A stretch of 64,000 bases of DNA from Helicobacter sp. 11-8110 (GCF_003288905.1 NZ_NHYL01000001.1:372001-436000); one strand, 5' to 3'; positions 29,169-38,284 are shown, counted from the first letter of the stretch. The notes: a model not told the origin generated them from the letters alone. A program made the numbers and translations.

Positions 29169-29795
29169 ATGTTTAATTTACGCGCATTACCTTTTAATGA
29201 AATCCAAGGCTTTATTAGCAAAGAAACCTGTGAATTCCATTATGGAAAACACCACCAAACTTATATTAATAATCTTAACAATCTTATTAAAGGAACAGAA
29301 TTTGAATCGGCTTCTTTATTTGAAATTGTTACAAAAGCACAAGGCGGAATCTTTAACAACGCTGCACAAGTTTATAATCACGATTTTTATTGGGATTGCC
29401 TCTCACCCAAAGAAACTCCATTAAGTAGCGAATTGCAAGAAGCTATCAATGAAAGCTTTGAAAGTTTTGATAAATTCAAAGAAACTTTCTTGCAATCTGC
29501 CACTACACTTTTTGGTTCTGGTTGGTGTTGGGTTGTGTATAATCCAAACTCTAAAAAACTAGAAATTGTTCAAACAAGCAATGCACAAACTCCTGTTACA
29601 CAAGGCTTGATTCCTATTTTAGTGGTTGATGTTTGGGAACACGCTTATTATGTAGATTACAGAAATGCTAGACCTGCTTACTTAGAAAAATTCTTTAGCC
29701 ACATTCACTGGGATTTTGTTTCTAAATCATTAGAATGGGCAAAAAAAGAAGGATTAAACTCTGTAAATTTCTATATGAACTCTCTCCACGCTTAA
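29169..29795 (+). CDS. sodB: Superoxide dismutase, Fe type
   Basis: The 208-residue Fe/Mn SOD destroys superoxide in the cytoplasm. The metal ligands are visible as the His of EFHYGKHHQTY, the His of NHDFYWDC, and the Asp and His of DVWEHAYYVDYR. The AAQVYNHDFYW and GSGWCWVV segments fit the iron form of Helicobacter. Its own promoter probably lies in the AT-rich 77 bp upstream. The next gene downstream is a cation ATPase under an apparent Mn2+ riboswitch. Confidence 0.93.
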   Translation: MFNLRALPFNEIQGFISKETCEFHYGKHHQTYINNLNNLIKGTEFESASLFEIVTKAQGGIFNNAAQVYNHDFYWDCLSPKETPLSSELQEAINESFESFDKFKETFLQSATTLFGSGWCWVVYNPNSKKLEIVQTSNAQTPVTQGLIPILVVDVWEHAYYVDYRNARPAYLEKFFSHIHWDFVSKSLEWAKKEGLNSVNFYMNSLHA

Positions 29796-29810
29796 AAAAT
29801 CTTAAAGCAA

Positions 29811-29832
29811 AAGTAGCCTTTAGGGGCTACTT
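29811..29832 (+). terminator. Hairpin after sodB
   Basis: AAGTAGCC and GGCTACTT form a perfect 8-bp stem with a 6-nt loop 15 bp past the sodB stop. No strong T-run follows, so termination may be weak. Confidence 0.5.
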
Positions 29833-29894
29833 ACAATATTCTTTCATATTTTCTTTTGTTTTCTTAAATTTTTTTTTGCTATAATTTTGAAAAC

Positions 29895-30061
29895 ATGAGG
29901 GAGTAGTAAGCAAGTTTTTTACTTGTGGCAAACCAACATACTGATGATTCTCATCTGGTTTTGCCTTAAATTATGAGACTCATATATAACTTATATAGCT
30001 ATATATGATTCTTAAAACTTCCTAAAATTTAGCTTCATATATAGCCAAAAAGGAGCTAAAT
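29895..30061 (+). promoter_or_regulatory. yybP-ykoY-like (Mn2+) riboswitch with expression platform
   Basis: The leader of the P-type ATPase gene contains GAGGGAGTAG, then CCAACATACTG, then GGTTTTGCC and GAGACTC, in the order of the conserved blocks of yybP-ykoY manganese riboswitches. P1 is ATGAG (29895-29899) with CTCAT (29979-29983); GGCAAAcCA pairs with TGGTTTTGCC. Past the aptamer, GCTATATATGA (29998-30008) can pair with the nearby TCATATATA (29980-29988) or with TCATATATAGC (30035-30045). ATTTAGCT (30027-30034) pairs with AGCTAAAT (30054-30061), hiding the Shine-Dalgarno and start. Ligand-stabilised P1 would keep 29980-29988 busy and free the start: a translational ON switch. The identification is by eye. 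Confidence 0.75.
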
Positions 30062-32738
30062 GTTTCACAATATTCCACTACAAGAACTCTTTACCAAATT
30101 TCAAAGTGATCAAGAAAATGGATTAACTTCCACACAAGCCCTAGAAAACAAACAAAAATTTGGTGCAAATATCTTTGAAAAATCCCCTCCACCTACACTT
30201 ACAAAGCAACTCTTAGAAGCACTCAAAGAACCTATGGTTTTATTGCTTATTTTTGCTGCCCTTCTTGCTCTTGGAATTAATACCTATGAATATCTCTACC
30301 ACAATCAATCAAACTTTTTAGAATGTATTGGCATCTTTATTGCTATATTTATTTCTGTAGCTATTACGCTTATTATGGAGAATAAAAGCCAAAAAGCCTT
30401 TGAAACTCTCAATGCTATCACTCAAGGCAATACCATAAAAACTTTGCGTGATGGAGAAGTTAAGCTTATCCCGCAAGAAGAGATTGTCAATGGCGATATT
30501 TTACTTTTGGAAACTGGCAATAAGATTCCCTGCGATTGTCGCATTATACATTCTCAAAGTCTAATGTGCAACGAATCAAGCCTTACAGGTGAAAGTATGC
30601 CAAGCATCAAAAATCCTATTCTCTCTAATCACACTCCTAATAATACTTATGAAAATATGCTTTATAGCGGTTGCTTTATTACTCAAGGCAATGCAAAAGC
30701 TATTTGCGTAGCTGTTGGAAATCACACTGAATTTGGAAAAATAGCAAAAGCTCTTGATCAAACAATCCAAACCATAACACCCTTACAAGAAAAACTCCAA
30801 AAACTTAGTAGAAGAATCACAATTTTTGGAGCAAGTGCTGCATTTTTAGCCTTTCTCATACAGGTTGTCTTTTTTGTCCTAAGAGACACTATTAGTTTTG
30901 AAAACATTACACAAGCTTTTATTTCAAGCGTTGTTCTTATTGTTGCCTCTGTCCCTGAAGGTTTGCCTACCATTGTAGCCATATCATTAGCTCTTAATAT
31001 TATTAAAATGTCTAAACAAAATGCCCTCATTAAAAAACTTATTGCTTGTGAAACAATTGGCTGTGTTAATATTATTTGTAGTGATAAAACTGGAACACTT
31101 ACTCAAAATCAAATGAGTGTAGAACATTCCTTTATTCAAGATAGAATCTTTGAATTCCATTCTCACTCTCTACAAAATCTCCAAACAAGCCCCATTAAAG
31201 ATTCTGCTTTTTTTATGCTTCATAATGCCGCATTAAATTCCACTGCCGATATTAGTCAAAAAGGAGAAAAATACGATTTCATTGGCAATCCAACCGAATG
31301 CGCTCTACTTGTTTTTGGAGAGAAAATAGGATTCCACTATAAAGAAATACGCAAGAATTTTAAAATCTTACATTCCTTTCCTTTTTCTTCCCAAACAAAA
31401 AATATGACAAGCCTAGTAGAATTCAAAGGAAAAGTTCTTTGCCTAAGCAAAGGAAGTCCCGAAAAAATCCTAAGTCAATGCAAGATGATGCCTTGCCAAG
31501 ATACACTAAAGATTAACAAACAAATTCTTTACTTCCAAAATCTTGCCTATCGGGTTATTGCCTTTGCACACAAAGAAATTGCAGATGATGGGGATTTTAA
31601 AAATAGAGAATTGCTTGAATCTGAAATGATTTTTGATGGCTTTGTAGCGATTTCTGATCCATTACGTCCTGAAGTATATGAAGCTATTATGGACTGCAAA
31701 AAAGCAGGAATTGATGTTAAGATTCTAACAGGAGACAACCTATCTACTGCTAAAGCCATTGGAAATCAACTACATTTACTAGATCATAATTCTATTGCCA
31801 TTGAAGCTAGTGAACTAGAAAATTTAAACCAAAAAGAATTACTTCAAATTCTCCCAAAAATCAAAATCATTGCGCGATCCACACCGGATACCAAGATGCA
31901 AATTGTTAATATTCTAAAATCTCAAGGTAATGTTGTAGCGTTAAGCGGAGATGGAATTAACGATGCTCCAGCCCTTAAAAATGCCGATGTTGGAATCGCT
32001 ATGGGAATTAGCGGGACAGAAGTCTCCAAAGCAGCTAGTGATATTATCTTACTTAATGATAGTTTTGCAACTATTGTTAAAGCTATTGAATGGGGGCGAG
32101 GCATCTATCAAAATTTCCAACGCTTCATTCAATTCCAACTCACCGTCAATCTTTCCTCTGTAATAATTGTTTTGTTTGCAGTTATCGCAGGATTAACAGC
32201 ACCCTTTAGTGCTTTGCAACTTTTATGGGTAAATCTCATTATGGATGGACCACCTGCGCTAACCTTAGGATTAGAGCCTATTTCAAAAAACCTTTTAGCC
32301 CAAAAACCTATTAAGCGAAATGCCAATATTATAACTAAAGATATGCTAATTCTTATTATAATTAATGGAGTATTCATTGCTTTTGTATGCCTCTTGCAAT
32401 ATTTTACAAATTTCTTAGGCGCAACTCCTAAAGAAAAAAGCTCTGTTCTTTTTACGCTTTTTGTTATTTTTCAACTCTTTAACGCATTTAACGCAAGAGA
32501 ACTGCATAATCAAAGTATTTTTAAAAACCTTACCAACAATCGCCTTATGCTTGGAGTTTTTATTCTTACTTTTGCTTTGCAAGTCTTAATTGTAGAATTT
32601 GGAGGAGAAGCTTTCAAGACAACACCATTGGATTTGATAATGTGGATAAAAATATTATTTGTAGGTTTTAGTGTTATTATTGTGGGAGAAATTGTTCGCT
32701 TTTTACTCAAAATTTCTAGGAAAAATAATCTTTCCTAG
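30060..32738 (+). CDS. P2-type cation-transporting ATPase, probable Mn2+ (or Ca2+) exporter
   Basis: The 892-residue pump has the P2A-type order of domains. The N-terminal cation-ATPase region comes first, then the actuator with TGES (about 176-179) and the helix-4 motif VPEGL. Phosphorylation site DKTGT follows (Asp342), then TGDN, the hinge DGINDAP and six C-terminal helices. Helix 6 carries NLIMDGPPAL with Asn and Asp ligands, as in Ca2+/Mn2+ pumps. The yybP-ykoY-like leader argues for manganese export, as proposed for YoaB of Lactococcus. Metal choice is inference. Confidence 0.85.
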   Translation: MFHNIPLQELFTKFQSDQENGLTSTQALENKQKFGANIFEKSPPPTLTKQLLEALKEPMVLLLIFAALLALGINTYEYLYHNQSNFLECIGIFIAIFISVAITLIMENKSQKAFETLNAITQGNTIKTLRDGEVKLIPQEEIVNGDILLLETGNKIPCDCRIIHSQSLMCNESSLTGESMPSIKNPILSNHTPNNTYENMLYSGCFITQGNAKAICVAVGNHTEFGKIAKALDQTIQTITPLQEKLQKLSRRITIFGASAAFLAFLIQVVFFVLRDTISFENITQAFISSVVLIVASVPEGLPTIVAISLALNIIKMSKQNALIKKLIACETIGCVNIICSDKTGTLTQNQMSVEHSFIQDRIFEFHSHSLQNLQTSPIKDSAFFMLHNAALNSTADISQKGEKYDFIGNPTECALLVFGEKIGFHYKEIRKNFKILHSFPFSSQTKNMTSLVEFKGKVLCLSKGSPEKILSQCKMMPCQDTLKINKQILYFQNLAYRVIAFAHKEIADDGDFKNRELLESEMIFDGFVAISDPLRPEVYEAIMDCKKAGIDVKILTGDNLSTAKAIGNQLHLLDHNSIAIEASELENLNQKELLQILPKIKIIARSTPDTKMQIVNILKSQGNVVALSGDGINDAPALKNADVGIAMGISGTEVSKAASDIILLNDSFATIVKAIEWGRGIYQNFQRFIQFQLTVNLSSVIIVLFAVIAGLTAPFSALQLLWVNLIMDGPPALTLGLEPISKNLLAQKPIKRNANIITKDMLILIIINGVFIAFVCLLQYFTNFLGATPKEKSSVLFTLFVIFQLFNAFNARELHNQSIFKNLTNNRLMLGVFILTFALQVLIVEFGGEAFKTTPLDLIMWIKILFVGFSVIIVGEIVRFLLKISRKNNLS

Positions 32739-32740
32739 AA
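32714..32740. terminator. Hairpin at the end of the P-type ATPase gene
   Basis: TTCTAGGAAA (32714-32723) and TTTCCTAGAA (32731-32740) form a perfect 10-bp stem with a 7-nt loop, and the gene's TAG stop lies in its right arm. It stands between convergent transcription units. Confidence 0.55.
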
Positions 32741-32751
32741 AGCTTTGTATT

Positions 32752-32886
32752 TTATTTGTAATTTCTACTGAGATATTCTCCTAAATATTGCAATTCTTCA
32801 TCGCTAATTTCAGTTTTTCTAAAAAATGGCATAGAGTGCTTACCATAACGCACAAACACCTTAACCAAATCCACACTTAAAAAATC
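32752..32886 (-). pseudogene. 3' remnant of a small c-type cytochrome gene
   Basis: Read on the minus strand, 44 codons and a stop encode a typical cytochrome c C-terminus, with segments FVRYGKHSMPFF (the Met would be the haem ligand) and KTEISDEELQYLGEYLS. An in-frame TGA at 32887-32889 ends it upstream, and no CxxCH coding sequence remains before the ccoI stop, so only the last third survives. In C. jejuni a cytochrome c gene lies close to ccoI. The fragment therefore looks like a decayed relic of that neighbour. It fills most of the 172-bp gap between the two ATPase genes. Confidence 0.6.
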
Positions 32887-32910
32887 TCAAAAAAATATTC
32901 AAACTATAAT

Positions 32911-35313
32911 TTATCTTTTTATTCGCAGACTATTACCCACAACAACAAGAGAACTTAAAGACATAGAAAGCGCTGCAACAAGTGGAATAACATAACCTAA
33001 CATTGCAAGTGGAATCATAAAGGCATTATATAGCAACGAAATCCAAAGATTTTGTTTGATAAATTTAAAGGTTCTTTTTCCGATTCTAAAAGCCTCAGCA
33101 ATACCACCTACCCTATCATCAAGCACCACTATATCGCTAATGCTAATGGCAACATCAATCCCACTGCCCATTGCAATAGCAATATCACTTCGCCCAAAAG
33201 CAATAGAATCATTAATCCCATCCCCTGCCATAACCACCACCTGACCTTCTTTGTGAAGTTTATCAATAAAATCTGCTTTGTTAATAGGGTTTTGCTTAGC
33301 ATAATATTCGCTAATCCCAAGACTTTGCGCTACCCTTTGGCAAACACTTCTATTATCACCACTTAGCAAAATTACTTTGATTCCCATTTTTTGAATCTTT
33401 TCTATGGATTCTTTTGCATCTTTTTTGAGTGTATCTTCCAATGAAAATTCCGCCAAAAGGCGATCCTCTCTAGCAAAATAAAAAACACTATTTTGCGATT
33501 CTTGCAAATCCTTTGGCAATGCCACACCACTTTCTTTAAGTAGCTCTAAATTTCCACCTACATAGCATTTACCATTAATTTCTGCTTTAATCCCCCTAGC
33601 GCTAATTTGCTCCACACTCTCTATCTGTGCTTTTTTATACGATTTTTCAAAATACCCTAATAACGCCACACTAATTGGATGAGAGCTTTTTTCTACCATT
33701 CCATACAAAATCTCAAAATCACTCATCTCTGCACCAAAATCCCTTAATCCAATAACTCGCAATTTGCCTTCTGTTAGTGTGCCTGTTTTATCCACCACTA
33801 AAGTATTTGCCTTAGCAATCACTTCTAAAAATCTTGCTTCCTTAAAAAGCACCTTTTGTTTAAAAGCCTCTCCAAGTCCAACCAAAGAAGCAATAGGTGT
33901 AGCCAAAGCCAAAGCACAAGGACAAGCAATGATAATCACAGAAATCATCACCATTAAACTTTTATCAAAACTCACTTCCCAAACTAAATACCACAACCCA
34001 AAAGTTATCAAAGCAAACAAAAGAATCACAGATGAAAAATAACGCGAAATCTTATTTGCCACTTCTTGAATTTTTGGACGCGCATTTAAAGAATCTTCAA
34101 CTAAATTCACAATTTTTGTCATTAAAGATTCTTTAAAAACCTTAGTAACTTCATAAATAAAGCTTTTATTTAACGCCAAAGAACCAGAATAGATATTTTG
34201 TCCTTTTATTTTTTCTTGCGGTAATGATTCCCCACTCAAAGCACTCTCATCACACAAGGCTTCTTTGGAGAGTAAAATCCCATCAAGTGCTACCCTATCA
34301 CCCACTTTAACTTGTATAACATCTCCTACTTCCACTGATTCTATGGATTTTTCTTGAAAATTTTCACCCACTTTCACCATAACACTAAATGGTATTTGCG
34401 CATTAAGTTTATCTAAGCTATCTATGGCACTTTTTTTACCCCGAATCTCCAAAAACTTCCCAATCAAAACAAAAGTAATAATCATCGCCACTGATTCAAA
34501 GTAAGTTTCTCCACCCCTAAAACTTGCATAAATTGAATAAATATAAGCCAAAGTAGCACCACTAATAACAAGCAAATCCATATTGGGAGACTTGTATTTA
34601 AAAGCCATATAAGCCCCACGCCAAAATACTCCGCCACTAAAAAATAATACAGGAGTTGCTAAAATAAATCCGGCAATGTTTAAAATATTTCGCATTTCTT
34701 GTGAGATTCCTGAAAAATACCCTGCATATTGCGCCACAGCAATCCACATAATATTCATCACGCAAAAGATTCCAACGACCATTTTTATATAATAGTCTTT
34801 TTTTTCTTTTTTGGCATAGGTTTCTTGCAATCTTGAATCATAAAAATGCGCATCATAACCGATTTGTTGAATTATTTGGATAATTTGTGAGACTTTTATT
34901 AAAGTAGGATCAAATAAGATTGTTGCTTTATTGTTCGTATAATTAATATGAACTTCAACAATCCCTTCTTGTTGAGAGAGAATTTTTTCATTTAGCCATA
35001 CACAAGCAATGCAGTGAATCCTTTCCAAAATCAAAGAGATTTCAAAAAAATCCCCCCTTTTTTCTCCATAATGCTCCAAAAAAGATACCGAATCATACTG
35101 CATAAAATCCGTGTTTTTATTTTCTTGAATGGGTTCTAATTTTTGATCGCCTAGTTTGGAGTAAAAATCCTCCAAACCTTGAGTTTGCAATAATCTATAA
35201 ACCCCCTCACAACCCCTGCAACAAAAATATTTTTTTTGATTAGCAATTTCTGTTTGAATTAAAACTGATTCATCAAACTCTAAACGACAATGATCACAAT
35301 ACCTTTTAGTCAT
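32911..35313 (-). CDS. ccoI: CcoI/FixI-type copper-transporting P1B ATPase
   Basis: This 800-residue pump is linked to assembly of the cbb3 oxidase copper centre. An N-terminal Cys-rich domain (Cys5, Cys8 and the pair at FCCRGC) precedes an HMA domain with HCIAC. Eight membrane helices follow, with the CPC metal site in IIACPCALA, the actuator SGESLP, DKTGTLTEGK, an HP motif (SSHPISVAL) and DGIND. This arrangement is characteristic of CcoI rather than CopA. No ccoS is visible beside it; instead a cytochrome remnant lies downstream. Confidence 0.86.
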   Translation of the reverse strand: MTKRYCDHCRLEFDESVLIQTEIANQKKYFCCRGCEGVYRLLQTQGLEDFYSKLGDQKLEPIQENKNTDFMQYDSVSFLEHYGEKRGDFFEISLILERIHCIACVWLNEKILSQQEGIVEVHINYTNNKATILFDPTLIKVSQIIQIIQQIGYDAHFYDSRLQETYAKKEKKDYYIKMVVGIFCVMNIMWIAVAQYAGYFSGISQEMRNILNIAGFILATPVLFFSGGVFWRGAYMAFKYKSPNMDLLVISGATLAYIYSIYASFRGGETYFESVAMIITFVLIGKFLEIRGKKSAIDSLDKLNAQIPFSVMVKVGENFQEKSIESVEVGDVIQVKVGDRVALDGILLSKEALCDESALSGESLPQEKIKGQNIYSGSLALNKSFIYEVTKVFKESLMTKIVNLVEDSLNARPKIQEVANKISRYFSSVILLFALITFGLWYLVWEVSFDKSLMVMISVIIIACPCALALATPIASLVGLGEAFKQKVLFKEARFLEVIAKANTLVVDKTGTLTEGKLRVIGLRDFGAEMSDFEILYGMVEKSSHPISVALLGYFEKSYKKAQIESVEQISARGIKAEINGKCYVGGNLELLKESGVALPKDLQESQNSVFYFAREDRLLAEFSLEDTLKKDAKESIEKIQKMGIKVILLSGDNRSVCQRVAQSLGISEYYAKQNPINKADFIDKLHKEGQVVVMAGDGINDSIAFGRSDIAIAMGSGIDVAISISDIVVLDDRVGGIAEAFRIGKRTFKFIKQNLWISLLYNAFMIPLAMLGYVIPLVAALSMSLSSLVVVGNSLRIKR

Positions 35314-35320
35314 CGCCTAT

Positions 35321-36532
35321 TTATGCTTTAAATTGTGATAAAAACTTTTTGAGATTTCTAGCAGCTTGGCGGATTCTATTTTCATTTTCAATCAATGCAA
35401 TTCGCACATAATTATCCCCTTCATGCCCAAATCCAATCCCTGGACTTACAGCAATTTTTGCTTCTTGCAATAATTGTTTAGAAAACTCCATACTTCCTAA
35501 ATGCTTTACACATTCAGGAATTTCTGCCCAAATAAACATGCTTGCTTTAGGCTTTTTCATTTTCCATCCAGCTGCCCCAAAACTCTCTATTAAAACTTCC
35601 ATTCTCTTTTCATATTTATCTGCAATTTCTTTAACACATTCTTGATTCCCATTAAGTGCGATAGTAGAAGCAATTTGAATAGGAGTATAAATCCCATAAT
35701 CTAGCCAACTTTTAATTTTTTGTAATGCGCCAATTAATCTTTCATTCCCCACAAAACAACCCACACGCCAACCTGCCATATTATAACTTTTTGAGAGTGT
35801 ATAACCCTCAACAGCAACATCCAAGGCTCCATCCACTTCAAAAATAGAAGGCGCCACATAGCCATCAAAACTCAAATCCGCATAGGCAATATCATTAATA
35901 ATATAAAATCGCTCTTGTTTGGCTAATGCTACCAATCTTTCATAAAACTCCTTATACACTACAATAGTCGTTGGATTGTGTGGAAAATTTGTTACAACAA
36001 ATTTTGGCTTAGGCATTGTATTGTGTAGTGCGTTTTTGAGCGATTGAAAATATGATTCCATATCCAATTCATAATCCTCATTCCATTTTAACCCAAAAGT
36101 TGCAACATTTGCACCCGATAAAATAAAGGCATAGTAATGAATAGGATAAGCTGGCTCTGCAACAACTGCTGTATCACCTGGATTGGTAATAGCTTGCACC
36201 AAATGCACATAACCCTCTTTAGAACCCATTGACACGCACACTTGTGTATCTGGATTTAATTCCACCCCATATTTACGCTTATAAGTATCCGCAATTGCTA
36301 GTCGTAACTTATAGATTCCTTTGCTTGCAGAATATCCGTGGTTTTTTGGCTTATGGGCTGCTTCACAAAGCTTTTCAATAATATGATTTGGAGTGGGACC
36401 ATCAGGATTTCCCATACTAAAATCAATGACATCTTCACCATTTTGTCGCATTTGCAACTTAATCTCATTGATAGCGGCAAACACATATTTTGGTAATCTT
36501 TTTATTCTCTCAAACTCAATTTCATCAAACAT
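35321..36532 (-). CDS. PLP-dependent aminotransferase, class I/II
   Basis: The 403-residue fold-type I aminotransferase has the PLP lysine in TLSKSYNMAGWRVG, the Asn of NFPHNPT and the C-terminal Arg region near NYVRIALIENENRIRQA. It resembles the AlaA/AspC-like enzymes of H. pylori and C. jejuni; the likely substrate class is alanine, aspartate or a similar amino acid, not settled by sequence. It is followed upstream on the same strand by two envelope-protein genes, a SpoU methylase, rsmI and rpmE, an order also seen in C. jejuni. Confidence 0.85.
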   Translation of the reverse strand: MFDEIEFERIKRLPKYVFAAINEIKLQMRQNGEDVIDFSMGNPDGPTPNHIIEKLCEAAHKPKNHGYSASKGIYKLRLAIADTYKRKYGVELNPDTQVCVSMGSKEGYVHLVQAITNPGDTAVVAEPAYPIHYYAFILSGANVATFGLKWNEDYELDMESYFQSLKNALHNTMPKPKFVVTNFPHNPTTIVVYKEFYERLVALAKQERFYIINDIAYADLSFDGYVAPSIFEVDGALDVAVEGYTLSKSYNMAGWRVGCFVGNERLIGALQKIKSWLDYGIYTPIQIASTIALNGNQECVKEIADKYEKRMEVLIESFGAAGWKMKKPKASMFIWAEIPECVKHLGSMEFSKQLLQEAKIAVSPGIGFGHEGDNYVRIALIENENRIRQAARNLKKFLSQFKA

Positions 36533-36542
36533 TTAAACTCCT

Positions 36543-37370
36543 TTATTCTAAAGTTACGCTCAAACCACCCTTAATAACAATCGGTAAATAGTTATCACTA
36601 ATTTTAACAAAAGCCGTCCCACTTGGAATCATCACACTTGTTCTATTAACTGAATCTTCCAAAGAATCCACTTTGATAATCCCCAAATTCTCATCAAAAA
36701 AAACAATCTTAGGATACCACAAAACATTGCCCAAGCTACTTATGGATAATTTACCCCCCTCTTTTAGAGAATACCAATATTCGCCTTTAAGATTTGCATT
36801 TTTTTGAACTATCCCCTTTTCTAACAACACAGCCTTAGGGTATTTTAAAATATCTTGAGTAATCACATACACCCACTGCTTAACATTTTGTCTCTCAATT
36901 TTTGAAACATTATACCCATAATCACGCAACTTTTCTTGCAATAACACAGGGTCAATGGCATATTCTGTATTCATCGACAAAACAAAACGATATTTCTCAC
37001 TATCAAGCATGCTTTGCTTTACTAAAAAATAATAATATCCCATCGCTCCCAAAACATCAGAAAGCACACTCATAAAAGCTGCTGGATTTTGCCTAATCTC
37101 AAATGAAACTTCAAGTTCCATAGGTGTTCCAAAAGTCAGCTTTAGCAATCCATTTTCTTTGAGAACTTTAGAGATTTTATACAAATTAGGCTGTCCAACT
37201 CCATCTAAAAATTCATCTTGATTATCAAAAAGCCTCTGTATGAATTTTTGATTCACACGATAATCCTGCACTCCAACAAGTGAGATAATGTGAAAATCTA
37301 AAGAATTACAAAAAAGTTTAGAATTAGCAAAAAAAATCAATAATAAAGCAAAAAAGATTCTTTTTACCAC
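36543..37370 (-). CDS. Secreted periplasmic protein of unknown function
   Basis: The 275-residue protein has a signal peptide (about 1-21, cleavage after FCNS or nearby). The mature part is mostly beta and alpha mixed with no motif I recognise. Homologues sit in the same place in Campylobacter. Its start overlaps the end of the RodZ-like gene by 7 bases, so the two are co-translated and probably work in the same compartment. A run of six G on the coding strand falls in the Glu-Gly-Gly-Lys codons near residue 204. Confidence 0.65.
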   Translation of the reverse strand: MVKRIFFALLLIFFANSKLFCNSLDFHIISLVGVQDYRVNQKFIQRLFDNQDEFLDGVGQPNLYKISKVLKENGLLKLTFGTPMELEVSFEIRQNPAAFMSVLSDVLGAMGYYYFLVKQSMLDSEKYRFVLSMNTEYAIDPVLLQEKLRDYGYNVSKIERQNVKQWVYVITQDILKYPKAVLLEKGIVQKNANLKGEYWYSLKEGGKLSISSLGNVLWYPKIVFFDENLGIIKVDSLEDSVNRTSVMIPSGTAFVKISDNYLPIVIKGGLSVTLE

Positions 37371-38284
37371 TCCAAACCTCCGCTATATTGACGATATTGA
37401 GCGCTATTAATCTCCACAAACTCCCCCTTATCATTCACCATAAAATACATTCGCCTTGCTAGATTATAGTTATCCATCTTGTCTTTATTTTTCACCTCTA
37501 GCATTCCATGCCCTGTAATAATAGTTTGTGGTCTTTTTAAATCCACTTTAAAAGTCTTATCCACAATCATTGTTTCTCTTTGTTTAGTGTCTAAATATAT
37601 AATTCCCATCCACACATTAGACAAGGGATGAATTTCAACTTTAGCCTCAACTTGTGGTGCTACTTCTTCTAAAGGATTTTCTTCAGTAAGAATTTCTTGG
37701 TTGCTATTTGTTTTAAGGGTATCTTCTAAAGGCGTTGAAGCAGAGGAATCAAGATTGAGATTAGGTGCAATTTCTAAATTTTGCGTTGCATTGTTTTCTA
37801 CTTCTGTATTTTCCTGTATTATTCTTTTATCCATCACTTCATTGCGTGATTCTTTCATATCTAGTTCTTGTGTGCTATTTTGCTCTACAGATTCAACAGA
37901 ATTATTCATGAAATTAAAATTAAAATAAAAATAAAAATAAGCTCCAATTGCAAGTAGAATGACTACTACCGCAGTGATAATCAAACCATTGTTAAAATCA
38001 TTTTGCTGTGTTGCTTCGTGCATAATTTTAAAATTAATATTTGCCTCTGTCTTTTCTTTTTCTTCTTTGTTCTCTTTTAAGAAATTCTCATATTCCTCAC
38101 ACCATTTTTGCAAATCAATCTGATATTCGCGCTCTAAAATATGAATTAAACCAATGGTAGTTACTCTATCTCTTAATCCTTCAAAATCCATTTTTAAAAT
38201 CTTTTCGATTTTATTTAATGCGATATGAGTTTTGTTAGCGATTTCCTTTGCGCCAATTTGTTTTAACTTTTCAATCTCTTCCAT
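37364..38284 (-). CDS. RodZ-like helix-turn-helix bitopic membrane protein
   Basis: The 306-residue protein starts with a helix-turn-helix-like cytosolic domain (about 1-70: IANKTHIALNKIEKIL and GLIHILEREYQ). A charged linker follows, then one transmembrane helix (about 101-125), a long acidic and Asn-rich linker, and a C-terminal periplasmic domain. This is the RodZ layout, in which the HTH binds MreB, but sequence similarity to RodZ cannot be measured here. The end of the membrane helix is coded by imperfect AAATAA/AAATTA hexamers, giving alternating Tyr/Phe/Asn. It overlaps the rRNA methylase gene upstream by 14 bases. Confidence 0.55.
   Translation of the reverse strand: MEEIEKLKQIGAKEIANKTHIALNKIEKILKMDFEGLRDRVTTIGLIHILEREYQIDLQKWCEEYENFLKENKEEKEKTEANINFKIMHEATQQNDFNNGLIITAVVVILLAIGAYFYFYFNFNFMNNSVESVEQNSTQELDMKESRNEVMDKRIIQENTEVENNATQNLEIAPNLNLDSSASTPLEDTLKTNSNQEILTEENPLEEVAPQVEAKVEIHPLSNVWMGIIYLDTKQRETMIVDKTFKVDLKRPQTIITGHGMLEVKNKDKMDNYNLARRMYFMVNDKGEFVEINSAQYRQYSGGLEW
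37918..37947. repeat. In-frame hexamer repeat inside the RodZ-like gene
   Basis: Five 6-nt units, two AAATTA and three AAATAA, follow one another within the codons at the end of the transmembrane helix (YFYFYFNFNF in the protein). Gain or loss of a unit would add or remove two residues without a frameshift. Confidence 0.55.

Noticed and set aside
30758-31030. Minus-strand frame of 90 codons inside the P-type ATPase gene
   Set aside because: It is a shadow of a strongly conserved coding region, with no ribosome-binding site or family features.
33052-33366. Plus-strand frame of 104 codons inside ccoI
   Set aside because: It is antisense to the conserved hinge and phosphorylation regions of the ATPase.
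34070-35100. G6/C6 runs in ccoI, the secreted protein and rsmI as phase-variable tracts
   Set aside because: Six-base runs in Gly or Pro codons are common and the frames are all intact.
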